From positions 1,013,001 to 1,077,000 of the forward strand of contig JAIUJO010000145.1 in assembly GCA_023846275.1 (NCBI GenBank): a stretch of 64,000 nucleotides of DNA, given 5' to 3'. The stretch comes from Vanilla planifolia. Its lineage: Eukaryota; Streptophyta; Magnoliopsida; Asparagales; Orchidaceae. A model generated the notes under the pieces. The model was not told the origin of the DNA. It was given only the letters and a program-made list of their open reading frames with translations, and did not search any database. A program made the translations under genes and the position numbers. Positions 49,701-62,651 of this stretch are shown in pieces (the first letter of the stretch is position 1; each line of letters begins with the position of its first letter).

Positions 49701-52700
49701 GCACATTTATGTATTAAATTACTTAATTCACTATAAAAATATTTTTATTATTTTGTGCAATTTTTTAATATATTTAAAATTAAATTTTTAAGAAGGTATA
49801 ATTTTATTGACAAGAACTTTATTTTTTTTAGGATTGTCATAATTAAATTTACAAATATTAATGTTACTGTGCTTCTTGGACCCATTTCAATGAACCTTGA
49901 TGAAGCAATTCATGTTTAAAAAAAACTTAAAAATATCCTATTGCTATTAACTATGGAAATTACGTATAATACTTTGAAAGAACATCGTTATTCTTAATAA
50001 GTGCTTGACATTTTGATCATGTAAGTTCTATCACGTGAAATATCCATCTTATTATTCAACACTTCATTTTTACATTTCATCAATGATAAATTTGAATGTA
50101 AATATTGAATTTCTTTAATACAAATACAAACCTGAAAATCCTTCTAAAATTTATCCACTTAAGTTAACTGTAAGTGAAACACATCAAAATCTTAATAATA
50201 TCCTCTTAAGTATAATTATTATTACAGTTATAAAACTTTTAAACATTTTCTTTTGAAGGCATATCCACCAAATTTTATCTATCTTAACCTTAATCTAATT
50301 ATAGCATTGAAAGAAAAATATGTTGCATTTTGGTCACTCCAAAAAATGTTGTTGCCCATAATTTCAAATATAACACTAAGCATAATGTTTATTTAACTAT
50401 TTATATGGATTTAGTTTTACAAAGCAATTAGCAAAATCTTCAAAATAAAGGTTGAACAAGATGAAAGTTTTTAAGAGAATAAATACATAAAGTAATTTCT
50501 TAGTTGGGTTAACTAATAAAAGAAAAGTTATATCACAAGGTTAATAGTGATCATTTCTTAGCCATTTTTATATTTGTAATATTTATTCTTTTGCAATGTT
50601 TTCTGTATAAGGAATTTTCTTCATACATGAAGGTTAGCATTCTTATACATAGACTCTTACTATTGACATTCTAAAAATCTTTATGAATGAAAATTTGTAG
50701 AAATCTCTTCCTACATTTGCCTTCATTATTCTTGACTTCATATTTATCTATAAGAAATATTTGTCATATCTGTATGCATGATATCTGTATTTTATTAATG
50801 CAATGTTCAATTAATGTTAACAAATTATATGTTCCATTATTTTTTTTATTTATGTGTATTTTAAATTTTTTTAATGCATGCATATTTTTTATGACAAATT
50901 GTACATAATATTTTGTTGGTTTTTAGATATTTTGTAGTGTCTACTATTTTTATTTTTTTACATAAAAAACTTTAGTTTTATTTATATTTTGTAAAACATG
51001 TTTTCTTGCCTCAATTTCTTGATATTATGATGTGAATATATTTGTAATATTATATGTTTTGTGTTGTCATTTATTTTTTTTTTGTTTAATACTTTTCTTT
51101 TTTTAATCTTGTTTTTTTATTTGTAATGATATGTAAATTACTTTATTGGTTATTCAATTTGAGTGCTATATGTGTCTACTAAATTAAATGTTTTTGATGT
51201 AGTTTTTACTATTCTAGAAGTAAATTAGTTTTTGTTTTCCTAGTTTTATGTAAATTATTTTTTTGTAATTTCCCTAACAATATTGATTAATTGGACGTTT
51301 TAATATAACAATAGTTTTTGTTTCTCTGCTTGACAAATCCATTTATATTGATGCATTCATGGAAATGCCTAACTTGCAAAAAAAATTACAAAACAAATTT
51401 GTAAATAAATAAAATTCTAGAATTATTTTAATTATTTTAATGTCATTCTATTAATTATAATTAAATCACATTTTCATTTTCCTCACATATTTCTTATCTC
51501 AGAAATACAAAAAATATTATTTATTAATAAAGTATTAAACTTTTTTTTTGTTTTTTAAAAATTAAATTTGTCTTAAAAATAAAAATAAATAATATCTCAA
51601 TTTAAGTTAAAATATATAGTTGTCATGAAAATTACGATTTACCAATTATTAAAATATTCAAGGTAATTATTAATAGCTTGCAAAAATGATTTTTAAATAA
51701 TAAATTAATGAAAAATATTTTAGCACAATCAAAGTTGCACATAGCATCATTAAAAAAATTAAAGAGTAATAAATCATATTACTTATAATATTTTCATTAA
51801 AGTGAAGATTGATGACAAAACAAAATATAGGTATTATATATTATCTAAAATGTTAATGTATTTTAAAATAATAATGAAAAAACTATGTAGATAACCATTT
51901 TGTAATTCTATGATATTTAAAAAATATCTTGTGAGTGCCTAAAATTTTGAAATATTTATTAAAATAAAATAATTTAAAAAATTAAAAAAATAAATATAAT
52001 AGAATATTTAAAAATAAAAAATATTGGGTGAAAACTAGTGATAGATTAGCTTAGTAATAAAACAAGATTGTTTTATTAAAAATAGGAAAAAATGCTAATC
52101 ATATTGAACAAGAAAAATGTATAGATAGCTATAAATTAAATATCATAATGTAAATAGTAAATAAATATCATTTAAATAAAAATGTTGTAAGATAAGAAAT
52201 TGCTAAACATTTATGAAATAAGTATAGCTCAATTTTAAAATAACATGTATAATAAAATAAAAAACTTTAGTTAACTAAATCAAGACAAAAATGCTAATAT
52301 AAAAAATAAAAGAATTACTAAATAACAAAAAAACAAATTAAATATTTGTCGCCAAATGCATTAGAAATGAACAAAAATTTCCCATGTAATCTAATAGTTT
52401 CAAACTTTTTAACAAAAATATGATTTAAAAAATAATTTAATAATGAAAAGTTTAATCATTACATTCAATATATCAAGTAGTTACACAAAAATATTAATAA
52501 AGAGTAGACCAACAAAATAAAATAAAAATGAAAAAAACATTAAAAAATTTAAAGCTATAACACATCACGCAAGTGATTAATAAAAATTTCTAAAAAATTT
52601 TATAAATATATTATATGTGTTGTTAAAGGATAATTCTATTCTAGTTTTAAAAATTAAATACTAAAATATTACTTGTCATCATAAAGTTTTCAATTAGTGC

Positions 52701-54430
52701 ATTAGTCAAAGTGGCATTTTATTAAAAAAAGTCATAGATGTTAGAACGATTTACCAGAAGAAAAATAATTATTTAAAAATATAACTTCAAAAGCTTCTAA
52801 AAATATAAAATATATAAAAAGTTATATTATGAACCTTAAAAAAATATAATTAATTATTATTTTAAAAAATAAATTTGAAGAAAAACATTTAAACAAATTA
52901 AAAATAGTTTAATTTATTTAAAATTTTTAAATTATTTTGATCATTGTTTCAAAACTAAATTTTTAAAAAAGATTTTAATACTGAATATATAAAAAGAAAA
53001 AGTTTTAATGATTTAAAACATTTAGATTGTTCGATCCAAGTTAAACAATTTAAGAAATTAAATATGTGAGTACAAATGCTAAAATATAAATTAAAAATAT
53101 GCTTAACAATATCAAAATTATCCTTCATAAAAAAATGAAAAAAAATTTAAATTTTAAAAAAATTAATTTATAATAAATATGTTAAAAAATGCATTTTGTG
53201 AATAAAAAAAATAATACAAATGTAACTAATAAGTACAACGAACTCGTATGCAATGAAGCTTAAGAAAGGCCTAAGACCTTAAAAAACATTTTTACATTGA
53301 TTTTTAATCAATTTTGGATGGGATGGACGTGTTGTAAAAAGATTCTTGAGTATATTAATTATTTTATTTTTTAAATTCCACAATGAGAAAGAAAACCATT
53401 GTAGATTTTAAATTAAAAATAATGGAAAATAGAATATAATTTCAATATTCTTGTGCAAATTGAAACTTCAAATTAATGAACAAAATTAAAAAAACTTAAT
53501 TATTAAAGTTGAAAAATATTTTTAAATAATAAATTGAACATGTATTACAAATTAAACGAATTTATTTAGTGACATTATTATGAAAATATACTTGTTTAAA
53601 AACTTTTAAAAATAATAACATTTGCTAAGCTAATTAAATATTTGAAATCATAGTTCATATTACAAACATTTTAACTAAAATTTATTGTAATAATTTTAAC
53701 TAACAAATCAACATGCATACCATGATATGCAAACGCATAAATGATTAAAAATACTAGCATAATAAAAAAAATTATTAAGTATAAAAAAAAAAACCTTTGT
53801 AATTGAAAAATTTTGTTAAAACACATAAAAAATGAATGTCTAACATTAGCCAAAAATTATAACCAAATACAAAAAATTATCATGTAAATGATTTTGTAAA
53901 TTAATTTAAAAATTTTTTATTATGTTTCTACATGACGTCAACTCAAAACATCTCTAATAATATAACCTTGATAAGTGCTTTATAAATAATGGGTTAAGAA
54001 AACCAACAAAAAATTTTAAAGGAAATCATTAATGAAAAACTTTATATTATAAAAATGATAAATATCACATAAAATAAAATTCGTTGTTGATATAACTGGA
54101 TAATTATTTACAAATTAAAAAATTATTATCATAACTAAATATCAAAAATATTGAAAAGAATGTTTAAAAAAATTAAACAATTAATTATCAGAAAATACAA
54201 AAGAATAGAAACTATGCACGTCAAAATAAAATATTCCTAATTGCAAAAATACAAAATTATAATGATAACTTAATAAAAAACTTTAATATATAGACAACAT
54301 AATGGTAATAAATCTTCTCTATGATATCAATTTGCCAAATATTAATGCATATTTAAAGTTTATTTTAAAAAGGATAAAAAAATGTGATGCCAAAAATATT
54401 AAAATTATTCCATTATGCTTCTAATTAGAT
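49700..54430. other. extremely AT-rich expanse 3
   Basis: About 4.7 kb, T-rich on the + strand at 50,860-51,470 and A-rich from 51,500 to 54,400. No credible gene, RNA gene or transposon domain. Its texture matches the expanses at 23.9-32.9 kb and 36.7-43.3 kb. Confidence 0.6.
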
Positions 54431-54439
54431 AACTCTTTT

Positions 54440-54915
54440 AATACTTTAAGAATAGAGGATGGCTTATTTAAAATTAAAATTAGAATAGATATTTTAAAAC
54501 ATATTTGTGAAATATTTGTAAATCTTGTTTTTCTAAGATTTATGCATAATTATCTAATAAAAAATGCAAATTATTTAAGGAATATAAAAAAAGTTCAATC
54601 TACATTTTCATCTTGAAATAATCATTGAGTAGAAATCTATTAAGTTAGTCATACTAGGATAATTATGCTTGTCACAAATCAAGTAAGTATTTAATTAGCT
54701 CTTCTAGATGATTTTGATGAAGACAATGTTGAAAAAAATCCAATTATTCAACATACAGTTCCTCCTAAAAAAACATTTATGATGGTGCTCTTAACATTCA
54801 TTTGGTACAGTTCAAATACCATGTAATAAGAAAAAGCTAATAATGACCATGTTGCGTTCAACCTTATGATTAATTCAAGTGTTCCATGTTAGTTTAGCCT
54901 TTACAATTGATTAGA
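54440..54915 (-). mobile_element. Ty1/copia reverse transcriptase fossil
   Basis: Decayed minus-strand sequence matching copia reverse transcriptase. The phrase SLLAFSYYMVFELYQMNVKS at about 54,787-54,846 corresponds to the family pattern 'LLAFACxxxFKLYQMDVKSAFLNG'. It continues toward lower coordinates through a 'FLLNDYFKM' zone that corresponds to 'FLLENGFxMGKVDTTLF'. Orientation and order suit the integrase fossil at 55.5-57.0 kb, which lies upstream in the element's direction, so both probably belong to one copia element. Old, with many breaks. Confidence 0.82.
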
Positions 54916-55485
54916 ACACTTTTCCACTAGCCTTTCTATTTTTTAAATGATAACCACATGATTATTTTGTTTTTATTTTTTAATACCAATTTTTTATTAC
55001 TGTATTATGGAGACATATCCTACCTAATAATTCCAAAGCATTCATTCTAACGAACAAGTTAATGCAACATACATAATTTCATTTTAAATATAGGGATAGG
55101 TTTGTACTCAAAAAGATAAGTCGCTTAAAATTAAAACACTAAGATGATTTTTATTGTATACTAAATCCTTTGATGCAACCATATTCCTTTTTTTGAAATT
55201 TTAACATATCATTTATAAGCTTTATTAAGATACAAGAACGCCTTTCTCGTATTTCTTAACTTACAATCCAAGAAAATAGGAAAACTCTACCATTATGTCA
55301 AACTCAAATCCTACACAAGTAAGCTTTACAGTTCATTCACATAAATCAAAGTTGGTTGATCCAATTGTGATATTATTTGCATAATATTGCACTTGAAGAT
55401 GTTCATCAGTGTAGTTCTTGTTGAACAAAGTCATATATAAATTCTCTTCTTAAAATACTATTTGACAAGAAATCTACTAAGTTTA
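54915..55485 (-). other. copia integrase-RT linker zone
   Basis: Lies between the integrase and reverse transcriptase fossils of the same orientation, where copia elements have a variable linker. No specific motif is strong. Short traces such as a 'VNEL' phrase near 55,330 fit the 'EPKNVNEAL' region. Confidence 0.4.
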
Positions 55486-55487
55486 TC

Positions 55488-56250
55488 TTATCGTAATCTA
55501 TTTTGGTCTTCAATTTTTTTTTGAAAATCATCCATGTCTTCCAAATCATCTAGTTCTTTATGTATATATTCATGAAACACAAATTGAGTAGATTCTATTA
55601 CAACTAAAGTTTTGTTGTTAAACTTCTTATAGGTTTGTATGCTTGAAAAATATTGTAAAGAGATAGGCTTCGTTAACATGGTTTTTAATCTCCAATTTCT
55701 ATCCTACCATTGGATGCAACACTTCCATCCAAAAAAACCTTACGTTTTACTTTTCAACCTTCTTGTTATTCCAATTTAATATAGTATCTTATTCAAAATT
55801 TGTTTGATAATAAATTTTTTTAGACATTGAGAAACATAGAACGTCTTGAATTATTATGAAATTATGGACTGGAGATCCTATACTAGCAAAAGAAAAGTAA
55901 TTGATGCTATCAATGCTTTAAGAGGAGAGCAGCATCATTTGATTCATAACGCTGAAGAAGCCCAACTAAGTATTTAACCACACAATTAAGAGATAAATGT
56001 TATATCTATAACAAATAGAAAGAATATTGCTATGCTTGTAATTGTTACATATTGATAGCTAGACATTGTTGTCCTAAACTAGCATGATAATATGTGTAAG
56101 AATAAAACAAATATATTTTTAGGTAGAGAGGTTGATATAAACTAAATGAGAATGACATTATGTATCAGAACAATACATATTTTTCCTATTATGACAACAT
56201 TTTTGGCAAAATAATAAGTCAAATATATGTTGATAATGATATTATTATAT
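55488..56250 (-). mobile_element. Ty1/copia integrase C-terminal fossil, tandem copy 1
   Basis: Minus-strand fossil of the copia integrase C-terminal segment. KKFNNKTLVVIESTQFVFHE near 55,570-55,640 matches the family pattern 'RVFNKRTLVVEESIHVVFDE'. It is one of two direct tandem copies with a period of about 760-775 bases, the partner being 56,250-57,010. Corresponding + strand words in order: 'gtcttcaatttt', 'cacaaattgagtagattctattacaactaa', 'cacttccatccaaaaa', 'ggagatcctata', 'caaatatatgttgata'. Old and broken. Confidence 0.82.
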
Positions 56251-57010
56251 CCTTATTTTCCTTTTTGTTTGTCTTCTAATTTTATTTTTCCAAAATCTTT
56301 CATGTGTTCTAAATGTACCAATTTGTTTTGATGGATAATTCCATCAAACATCGATTGAGTGGATTGCTTTACAACTAAGGTTCCTTGTTAAATTGTTTAT
56401 CAGTCTATTTGTTTGTAGAATATAAAATAGAGATCGCATCCATTAACTTGGTATCTAATCTCCAGTTCATATCTTACTTATTGATGTAACACTTCCATCC
56501 AAAAATTCAAAAGTTTACATATTTGGTCTTCTTGTTATTCCAAAGTTTATTGAACATCTTATTTAAAATTAGTTTGATGATAAATCTATTCAAACATTAA
56601 GATAAATACAATAGCTCAAACTATCTAGGCATTGTGGTTTGGAGATCCTATATCACCATGCAAAAAGTAAAATTATATACAAATTTCTAAGGAGTCAAAA
56701 AAGTTTATCATGTACAAAATAGATGAAGCTCAGTTAAATATTTTGATAGACAATAAGAGATATATGCTATATCCATAACAAATTGAAGGAGCTTTGCTAT
56801 TGATCATTGCAGCACATTGACAGTATGAAGTTGTTGTCCTAAACAACCATGATGTTACGTGGAAGATTAAAACCAATATATTTGTAAGTTTTAAAACGAG
56901 TTTCTCTTCCCAAAAATTTAATTTTACTTATTCAAGAAATTTTTTTCATAAAACACCAGTGAAATATATGTTGATTAATAATATGGCTTATGTGGTACAG
57001 AAAATATTAT
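56250..57010 (-). mobile_element. Ty1/copia integrase C-terminal fossil, tandem copy 2
   Basis: The second tandem copy. Minus-strand phrases NKLWNNKKTKYVNF and IFGWKCYINK (about 56,495-56,570) match the copia pattern 'YELWNxRKPNxSYFRIFGCKCYILN', and a later LYSTNK phrase matches 'FLGYSTNSKAYRVFNK'. STQSMFDGIIH near 56,340 is the counterpart of STQFVFHEYIH in copy 1. The two copies are well diverged, so the duplication is old, though possibly younger than the insertion itself. Confidence 0.82.
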
Positions 57011-58985
57011 ATTACATAGGGGTCCCAAACTTTTATCAGACTTTTGGAAATTATTTCTTGAACCTTTGATACTCGAATAACGTTTATTATAACATTCTAG
57101 GATAAAAATAAAATTAAATGAAATAGAATATTAAAAACACTTAAAAAAATGCTAAGACTATGAAAATTATGTTATTACTACAACTAGAATAAGCATTTCA
57201 TTTTTGATTAATTTTTCTAAAACAACAATTATTACTCTAGCATAGAGATGATACTAAACCTAATATTATATAATACAAAGCAATAATGATTGTTAAATTT
57301 GTATGAACAAACTAATAATAGCCTAATTGATGTATATTTATGATTTTATATTCTATTAAGAAAATTTAAATAATCAAAACATGAATTCAAAAGGAATAGA
57401 TTTACTCTGCGAAAAGTATGATAAGAAAATTAAGAAAGTGGGCTTTTTGAAAGAAGATTATGTATTTTTAAGGGAAAAATCTATGAAATTCTTCATAATG
57501 TTTGGAAAAATAGAATAACTGAAGACTACATAGGTTATACAAATAAATTGTTCCATTACTTACAAGATAGTTGTTATTATCATTGTTGTAGCACATCATG
57601 TATTTTTTCATTCAATCCTAATAAAACCTTTTGCTAATGGTACATTTAGATGTAAATATCATCAAAGCAATATTGTGTTGCATTCTAAATTATTTCATAG
57701 GGAAATGACAATGGCTTTCTTAACAAGATAAATCAACAAAATAAGGAAAAAGAGCATCCCGTAGACAAGTTATCCTAACTTGTACCTACTTGGAAAGTAA
57801 AGGAAGAGATGCCTTGGAGTCATCCCAACATTTATTAAATTTGAATTATTAAATTCCTATATGTAGGAATGTTTAATAAATAACCAAAAGCCTTCAATGA
57901 TTATTTAATGTTTGCTTAAATAATGTAAGAGAATTTCAAAATTTATTTTGAATGTCGACAAATGAATTTCTAGAAGGAAATTTTTACATAAGATCATAAA
58001 GGATATTGTTTGAAAGAACTAATAATATGGAGGGGAAGTCAAATATCAAAGAAAAAAAGGAAAAGAAACCTGAAATAATTCTTCTACATGAATTGGAAGA
58101 GGCTGTGTCATAAAAAGAGATACCAAAACATATAAAAAATTACATTAATTTAATTCTAAGCGAATTTTTAAAGAAAAATAATAAGAGTACCAAATTAAAA
58201 AAATATGAATTTTTTTTTTTACTTCAAATGCTTTTTGTATGTCTTTTGCAATAGAATATTTGAGTGGAAATTTTTATATGATTTTTATTCCAAGGGTTTT
58301 CTAACAAGCAAAAGATAAGGATATTAAGAGGAATGCAATCGATAACAAAGATACTTCAGGATAGGAGTGAAAAGAAAATTATTTTCAAGGTTAGAAAAAG
58401 GGACACAAATTACATAATCATGGAAGTGTCGTTATGAAAGATTAAACCTATAATTTTAAGTTGAGACCAAAAGATTCCATAAATAGATTAAATGGTCCAA
58501 AAATATTATAGAATGGAGATAGTGTCACTATTAAGTGATGTTCAGTAGTTTGATGATCATTTCAAGCAGTATTTGATGGCTAATGTATTGTGGTTTTGAA
58601 CATTAGTTTATGTTTTTTTATGATAAAAATCTTAAGTATTACTAATAAATTTTCTAGCAGAATAGTGTGTAATATTATGTTAAGATCTCAAACATTGGTT
58701 CATATTTATTAGGCATTTAATGAATAAAGGATAAATGTATATAGAAAAAATTTGATCATAGCAATTAGAAAGTTAAGAAAAAATTGTTTCAAACAGTACT
58801 TTCAAATAGTTTATAATGGCTCAATTTGTGCCTAAGGAGTTAGCCATTATGTTGGATTTACTGGTGCCATTGGCTCCAATCTAAGAGCTTCTAAACTATT
58901 CTATCTAAGACTATAATGGTCAATGATTTCTTGATGTTTAAATCAAAGTGGATTAGATCTTGGACAATTGACCAATAGAATAGGG
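57010..58985. other. unassigned DNA
   Basis: About 2 kb with no protein match. It holds an imperfect hairpin at 57,846-57,879 (TTATTAAATTCCTA...TAGGAATGTTTAATAA), the type of palindrome found in small foldback elements, but no element boundaries were seen. By position it could include decayed upstream parts of the copia element at 54.4-57.0 kb. Confidence 0.35.
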
Positions 58986-59870
58986 TCTTAATCATTTGAT
59001 TTATCATGGGAAAAGATGAGAAATATCTCATTCTTAAGATTCAAATATAAAGAAAAATGAGTTATCTAATTGAAAAACAAAATATTTCAAAGAATAAAAA
59101 TAATAAATAATTTTCAATGAAGTCAAACGTGATCTTGGGTACCAAATTTAAATCTAGGATCAAGTGCTCATAGTGGATGAAGCATTTATTGTCCAATCAA
59201 AGATCAAATGGTGAGAAATAGAGTGCATTTTTAGCACTGCTAAATGAAAGTTTGTACCATAATGTTGAAAAAGAAATGCAGTTTGCTCTTTATAATAGAC
59301 TTCATGGGCCTATAAATAATTTATTGACCCAATCTAGTTTAAGATGCACCATAACTAATTTGTTGGCTTATTTCCAACTAGTCTTCTAACTCAATGCTAC
59401 TTGGCCATGTCGGACTTGGTTGGGCCAAGCATTTTGTTGAAAGTTTAGTAAATATATAAAATTACACAAAGATATATTACATAAATTTAATAAAAAAGGA
59501 TTGAACAAAAAGGAAATCCTATAAGTCTCTTGAAACAAGATAAGGACGAACAACTCAAATGCTTAAAATAGGTTGAGAAAGTGAGTTGAATGGAGATGTA
59601 ACTCATAATCAATGAGCTAACACTCTATTTTATAAAAACAATGTAAAGCTTTTCAAAGTTGACGTGTGTATCGTTAACCCTTGAAGCTTTCTAGACACTT
59701 AAAGTTATTTTTGATGACCATTAATTGACCATACTCAAAAGTGTTACGCTTGATCACTAAAACTAAACCTAACTCACACTAAACAAATCCATTAAAATAA
59801 AATGTGAAACATTAATAGCTGGACTCATCAAACACACAACTGACTTAATAGTCTCTTCCTTTTGATGACT
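58985..59870 (-). repeat. probable copia LTR
   Basis: Read on the minus strand, the RNase H fossil is followed by a 'tagtcatcaaaaggaagaga' stretch and then a 'gtgtgtttgatgagtcc' phrase near 59,820-59,845. This resembles the polypurine-like end and LTR start of many plant copia elements ('gtcatcaaaaagggggagattgttg'). Inside, a TATA-like TTATTTATAGG lies at about 59,308-59,325, with the sequence downstream of it as the presumed R/U5. Exact ends were not fixed. By position it could serve as the 3' LTR of the copia element on its right, the 5' LTR of the one on its left, or both. Confidence 0.45.
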
Positions 59871-60070
59871 ATAAGATATTAATTTTTAGATAAAAATATA
59901 TTAAGAAAAACATATGTAATATTATGATAAGTGGTAATAAAAATGCAATGTTCTTGCTCCCACTTAATTCATGCTCTCCCGTGCTGCATGTTACTTCTCA
60001 CTTATTTAAATCATGCTAATTCCCCCTATTTAATATTATGAAAAGGATGGTATAATTTATAATATTTTTA
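59870..60070 (-). other. spacer between copia RNase H and LTR
   Basis: AT-rich sequence downstream of the RNase H reading and upstream of the LTR-like start, as expected for the short 3' end of a copia internal region. Confidence 0.4.
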
Positions 60071-60570
60071 TTACACCTAATTGTTGTCTTATTATTTGAA
60101 ATTGATCGGTTGAAAAAAAGTTTGTAAATATGTATATAAATTCTTTTTTGGTAAGAACATATGCAAATTTTAGTAAGGTTTTAACTACTTGATCACTAAT
60201 GAAGTGGTATCTATACTATGTATTTGCTCATGTAATGATGAATTTTTTTCTCTGATCAAGCGAAGGAATTAGTACTATCAATTCTATTGGGATTATGCAA
60301 GAGATCTAAACCATAATCTTGAAATTAGTGTCTCAAACATAACACGTGAGCAACAAAACATTTGGTCACTATATACTTGACTTCATAAAATGTAACTTTA
60401 TTTTCCTTATTTCTATGTAGAATTCCAAAGTGTATTACTTTTAACTGATGAAAATCTCAAAATACTATATTTCTACAAAATGATTATGAAGACAACTTAT
60501 TTTAAATTCTATATTATCTTACCTTAGGTACCCAAACAAGCCAAGCATAATCATTTGAAATAAGGTTTTG
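60070..60570 (-). mobile_element. Ty1/copia RNase H fossil
   Basis: Decayed minus-strand RNase H end of a copia polyprotein. TFYEVKYIVTKC and FQDYGLDL (about 60,310-60,405) match 'ALSTAEAEYIAAxxCCAQxLWxxxxLxDYGL'. Further along, VVKTLLKFAYVLTKKEFIYI (about 60,130-60,190) matches 'VxKGDIxLEFVxTxxQLADIFTKPL', and a final IIRQQLG phrase matches 'LRxELG'. A SNDYA phrase near 60,545 fits the 'SDADYAGD' motif. Old, with many breaks. Confidence 0.82.
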
Positions 60571-60990
60571 AACAAAAAATATTTTTCCAAATTTGACAAT
60601 CCTTAAAAGCATGACTTTTTCTAACACTATAAAAGTATGTAATATTTGAAATATTATGCATATTCAAAAAACATATATTTAGTTAAGAAAAATAAAAGTC
60701 GTTTCAAACATAAGAAAATTTTACATGTTGAATAGAATATATATTTGATTTCAAACTCATAATTTCTCTTTTCAAACAAGTATTCTCAATCATAATTGAA
60801 TCATTTTCATCACATAAGTTTTTTGTAATCTTCTTTCATCAAAAAATGAAAATAATCATTAGCTTCTTTGTAAAACATTTTTTATTTTTGTTGTATAAAA
60901 GTTAAAAAAATTAAAACACTAATAACTCCTATGCATTTTTTCACAAACTTTACCAGGCAAAGAGCTTATCATAATATTTTATTCTTAACT
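60570..60990 (-). other. unassigned part of the copia fossil
   Basis: About 420 bases between the gag and RNase H fossils, AT-rich. No protease, integrase or reverse transcriptase motif was recognised here. Confidence 0.4.
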
Positions 60991-62020
60991 CAATGTACAT
61001 GATTCATCATCATTTTCTATGAAGCATGTCATTCCTTCCTCTTCACTACTTCAAGTAATGGAATCTTATTCTTCTCGAGCAACCAAGTAGCTTGAAAATC
61101 TTTCTTCTGTTTCATTCTCTTCATATCCTCTTCCTTTTTATGGTATATTTGAGTTGTGGATATTTGTGTTTGACATAGCTAATTTTATCACTGTCATAAA
61201 ATCTTGGTGTCTTCATCTCCTCCCTTTTCTTTTTTTTTTGTACGAAACTTTTTGTCAAATTTTTACCAAAACCCTTAGCATGAAAATTTATCTTTTCCTC
61301 CAAGTCCATAGAAAAGATAGATATTGTACCTATATTATCTTTGTTAGCTTTAAAAGATAATGGTTCCTTGTCTCTTACTCCATGCTTTGCTTGCTTATCA
61401 AGGCCTCCTTTTTAACTCTTCTATTTATCTTGATCTTTGTTGTTAATAATTCTTTAACACATCAAATATGAGCTTCTTATGTCGTTAGCTTCCTTTGTTG
61501 TTGTGATAAGTGGTTCATACTCGTTGGATAGAATCTTTGCTTCTTTTCATACAATATCTATGTTAGCAAACAGTTTTCTAAGATTTTCTAATGTATTATT
61601 AATATTTGTAAATCACATAAACATCTTATTTATTGTTTAACTTAAATTCATCCTAAAGTGTTAGAAATCATGTGTAAGAAAATTTATCTTTACTTTTTTA
61701 ACTTATGAAGTGCCTTAATAAGTAGCTTCTAACTATTTTCAAACATCATGTGAGATATAAAAATTCATAACATGATTAAATTCACTTGGAGATATGCCAC
61801 AATGAGTTAGTTGAGTTTAATGGTAATTAATTATATCATTCTACTTTGATCACTACAAAGTAGACTAAATAACTTTATTTCTTTTATACAAGAATCTCTA
61901 GGTAAATCATATATTTTTGTAGCACTTTCTAACGTCTTAAGTCAATTTATTGGATAGAAACTCTAAATCTAACTTTTAAATATTAATAAATTTATCTTTA
62001 AATAATGATAGAATGATTGA
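60990..62020 (-). mobile_element. Ty1/copia gag fossil with zinc-knuckle region
   Basis: Minus-strand gag remnant. About 61,430-61,990 follows the UBN2/gag pattern 'LEVTHEGTSQVKESKINMLVHxYELFKMxxxESIxEMxTRFTDIxNxLKxLGK': LEATY, VKKVKINFLTHDF and FTNINNTLENLRKLFANIDI are visible. About 61,120-61,310 reads MDLEEKINFHAKGFGKNLTK and, after a lysine-rich stretch, a zinc-knuckle-like zone (family 'CYECxKxGHxKxxCP'). An acidic SSEEEG...ENDDES segment follows, as in many plant copia gags. Its orientation matches the RNase H fossil and LTR at lower coordinates. Old and broken. Confidence 0.82.
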
Positions 62021-62650
62021 TGAAGACCTTCATCTAGTGTTGCACTAGCAATAATCATGAGTGATGACATATTAAAAGCTTAATTTAAGAAAACAATTAA
62101 GAAACACATATTTCAAAAGGCACACTAAAAAAAGTTCCGAAATCAAATAGTTCAAGATTGTAATCTTATTGAGAAATAGGGTTTGTCATTTTGAAGCTCA
62201 TAGAAGCTTATAATACAGGGACACCTACATGATTTTAAAAGCTTTCTATTTAGTAAAAAAAAAACCTTTGATTCATTAGAGGTAGTAATGTGAGGTGAGT
62301 GTGAACTATATTAAGTTCACTTCAAAAATAATGTCACTTATGAATTCAAGCATATTTACATGGAATTAAACAAATGGTTTTTGTCAAAGAGTACTATAAT
62401 GAAATTTGACTTAGCCTATAGCTAAAATTTGGTACTACCTTTGATGATATAGTTGTAAGGCATACAAATTGGTCCTTCATGATAAGGCATTTTCATGTAT
62501 AAATTTTGTCAATTTCAATGTTAACAAGAGTTTGTGATGATGCATCATATGAATATATGACGTATAATCTAAAACTATTTCATCCAAATAATAGATTTAA
62601 AAAAAATCAAACAATAGAATTTTTTTTATTGTTCAACTCAAAAATTTCTT
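62020..62650. other. unassigned DNA
   Basis: Sequence upstream, in the element's direction, of the copia gag. The 5' LTR and primer-binding site would be expected near here, but neither could be recognised. Confidence 0.35.
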
Positions 62651-62651
62651 T

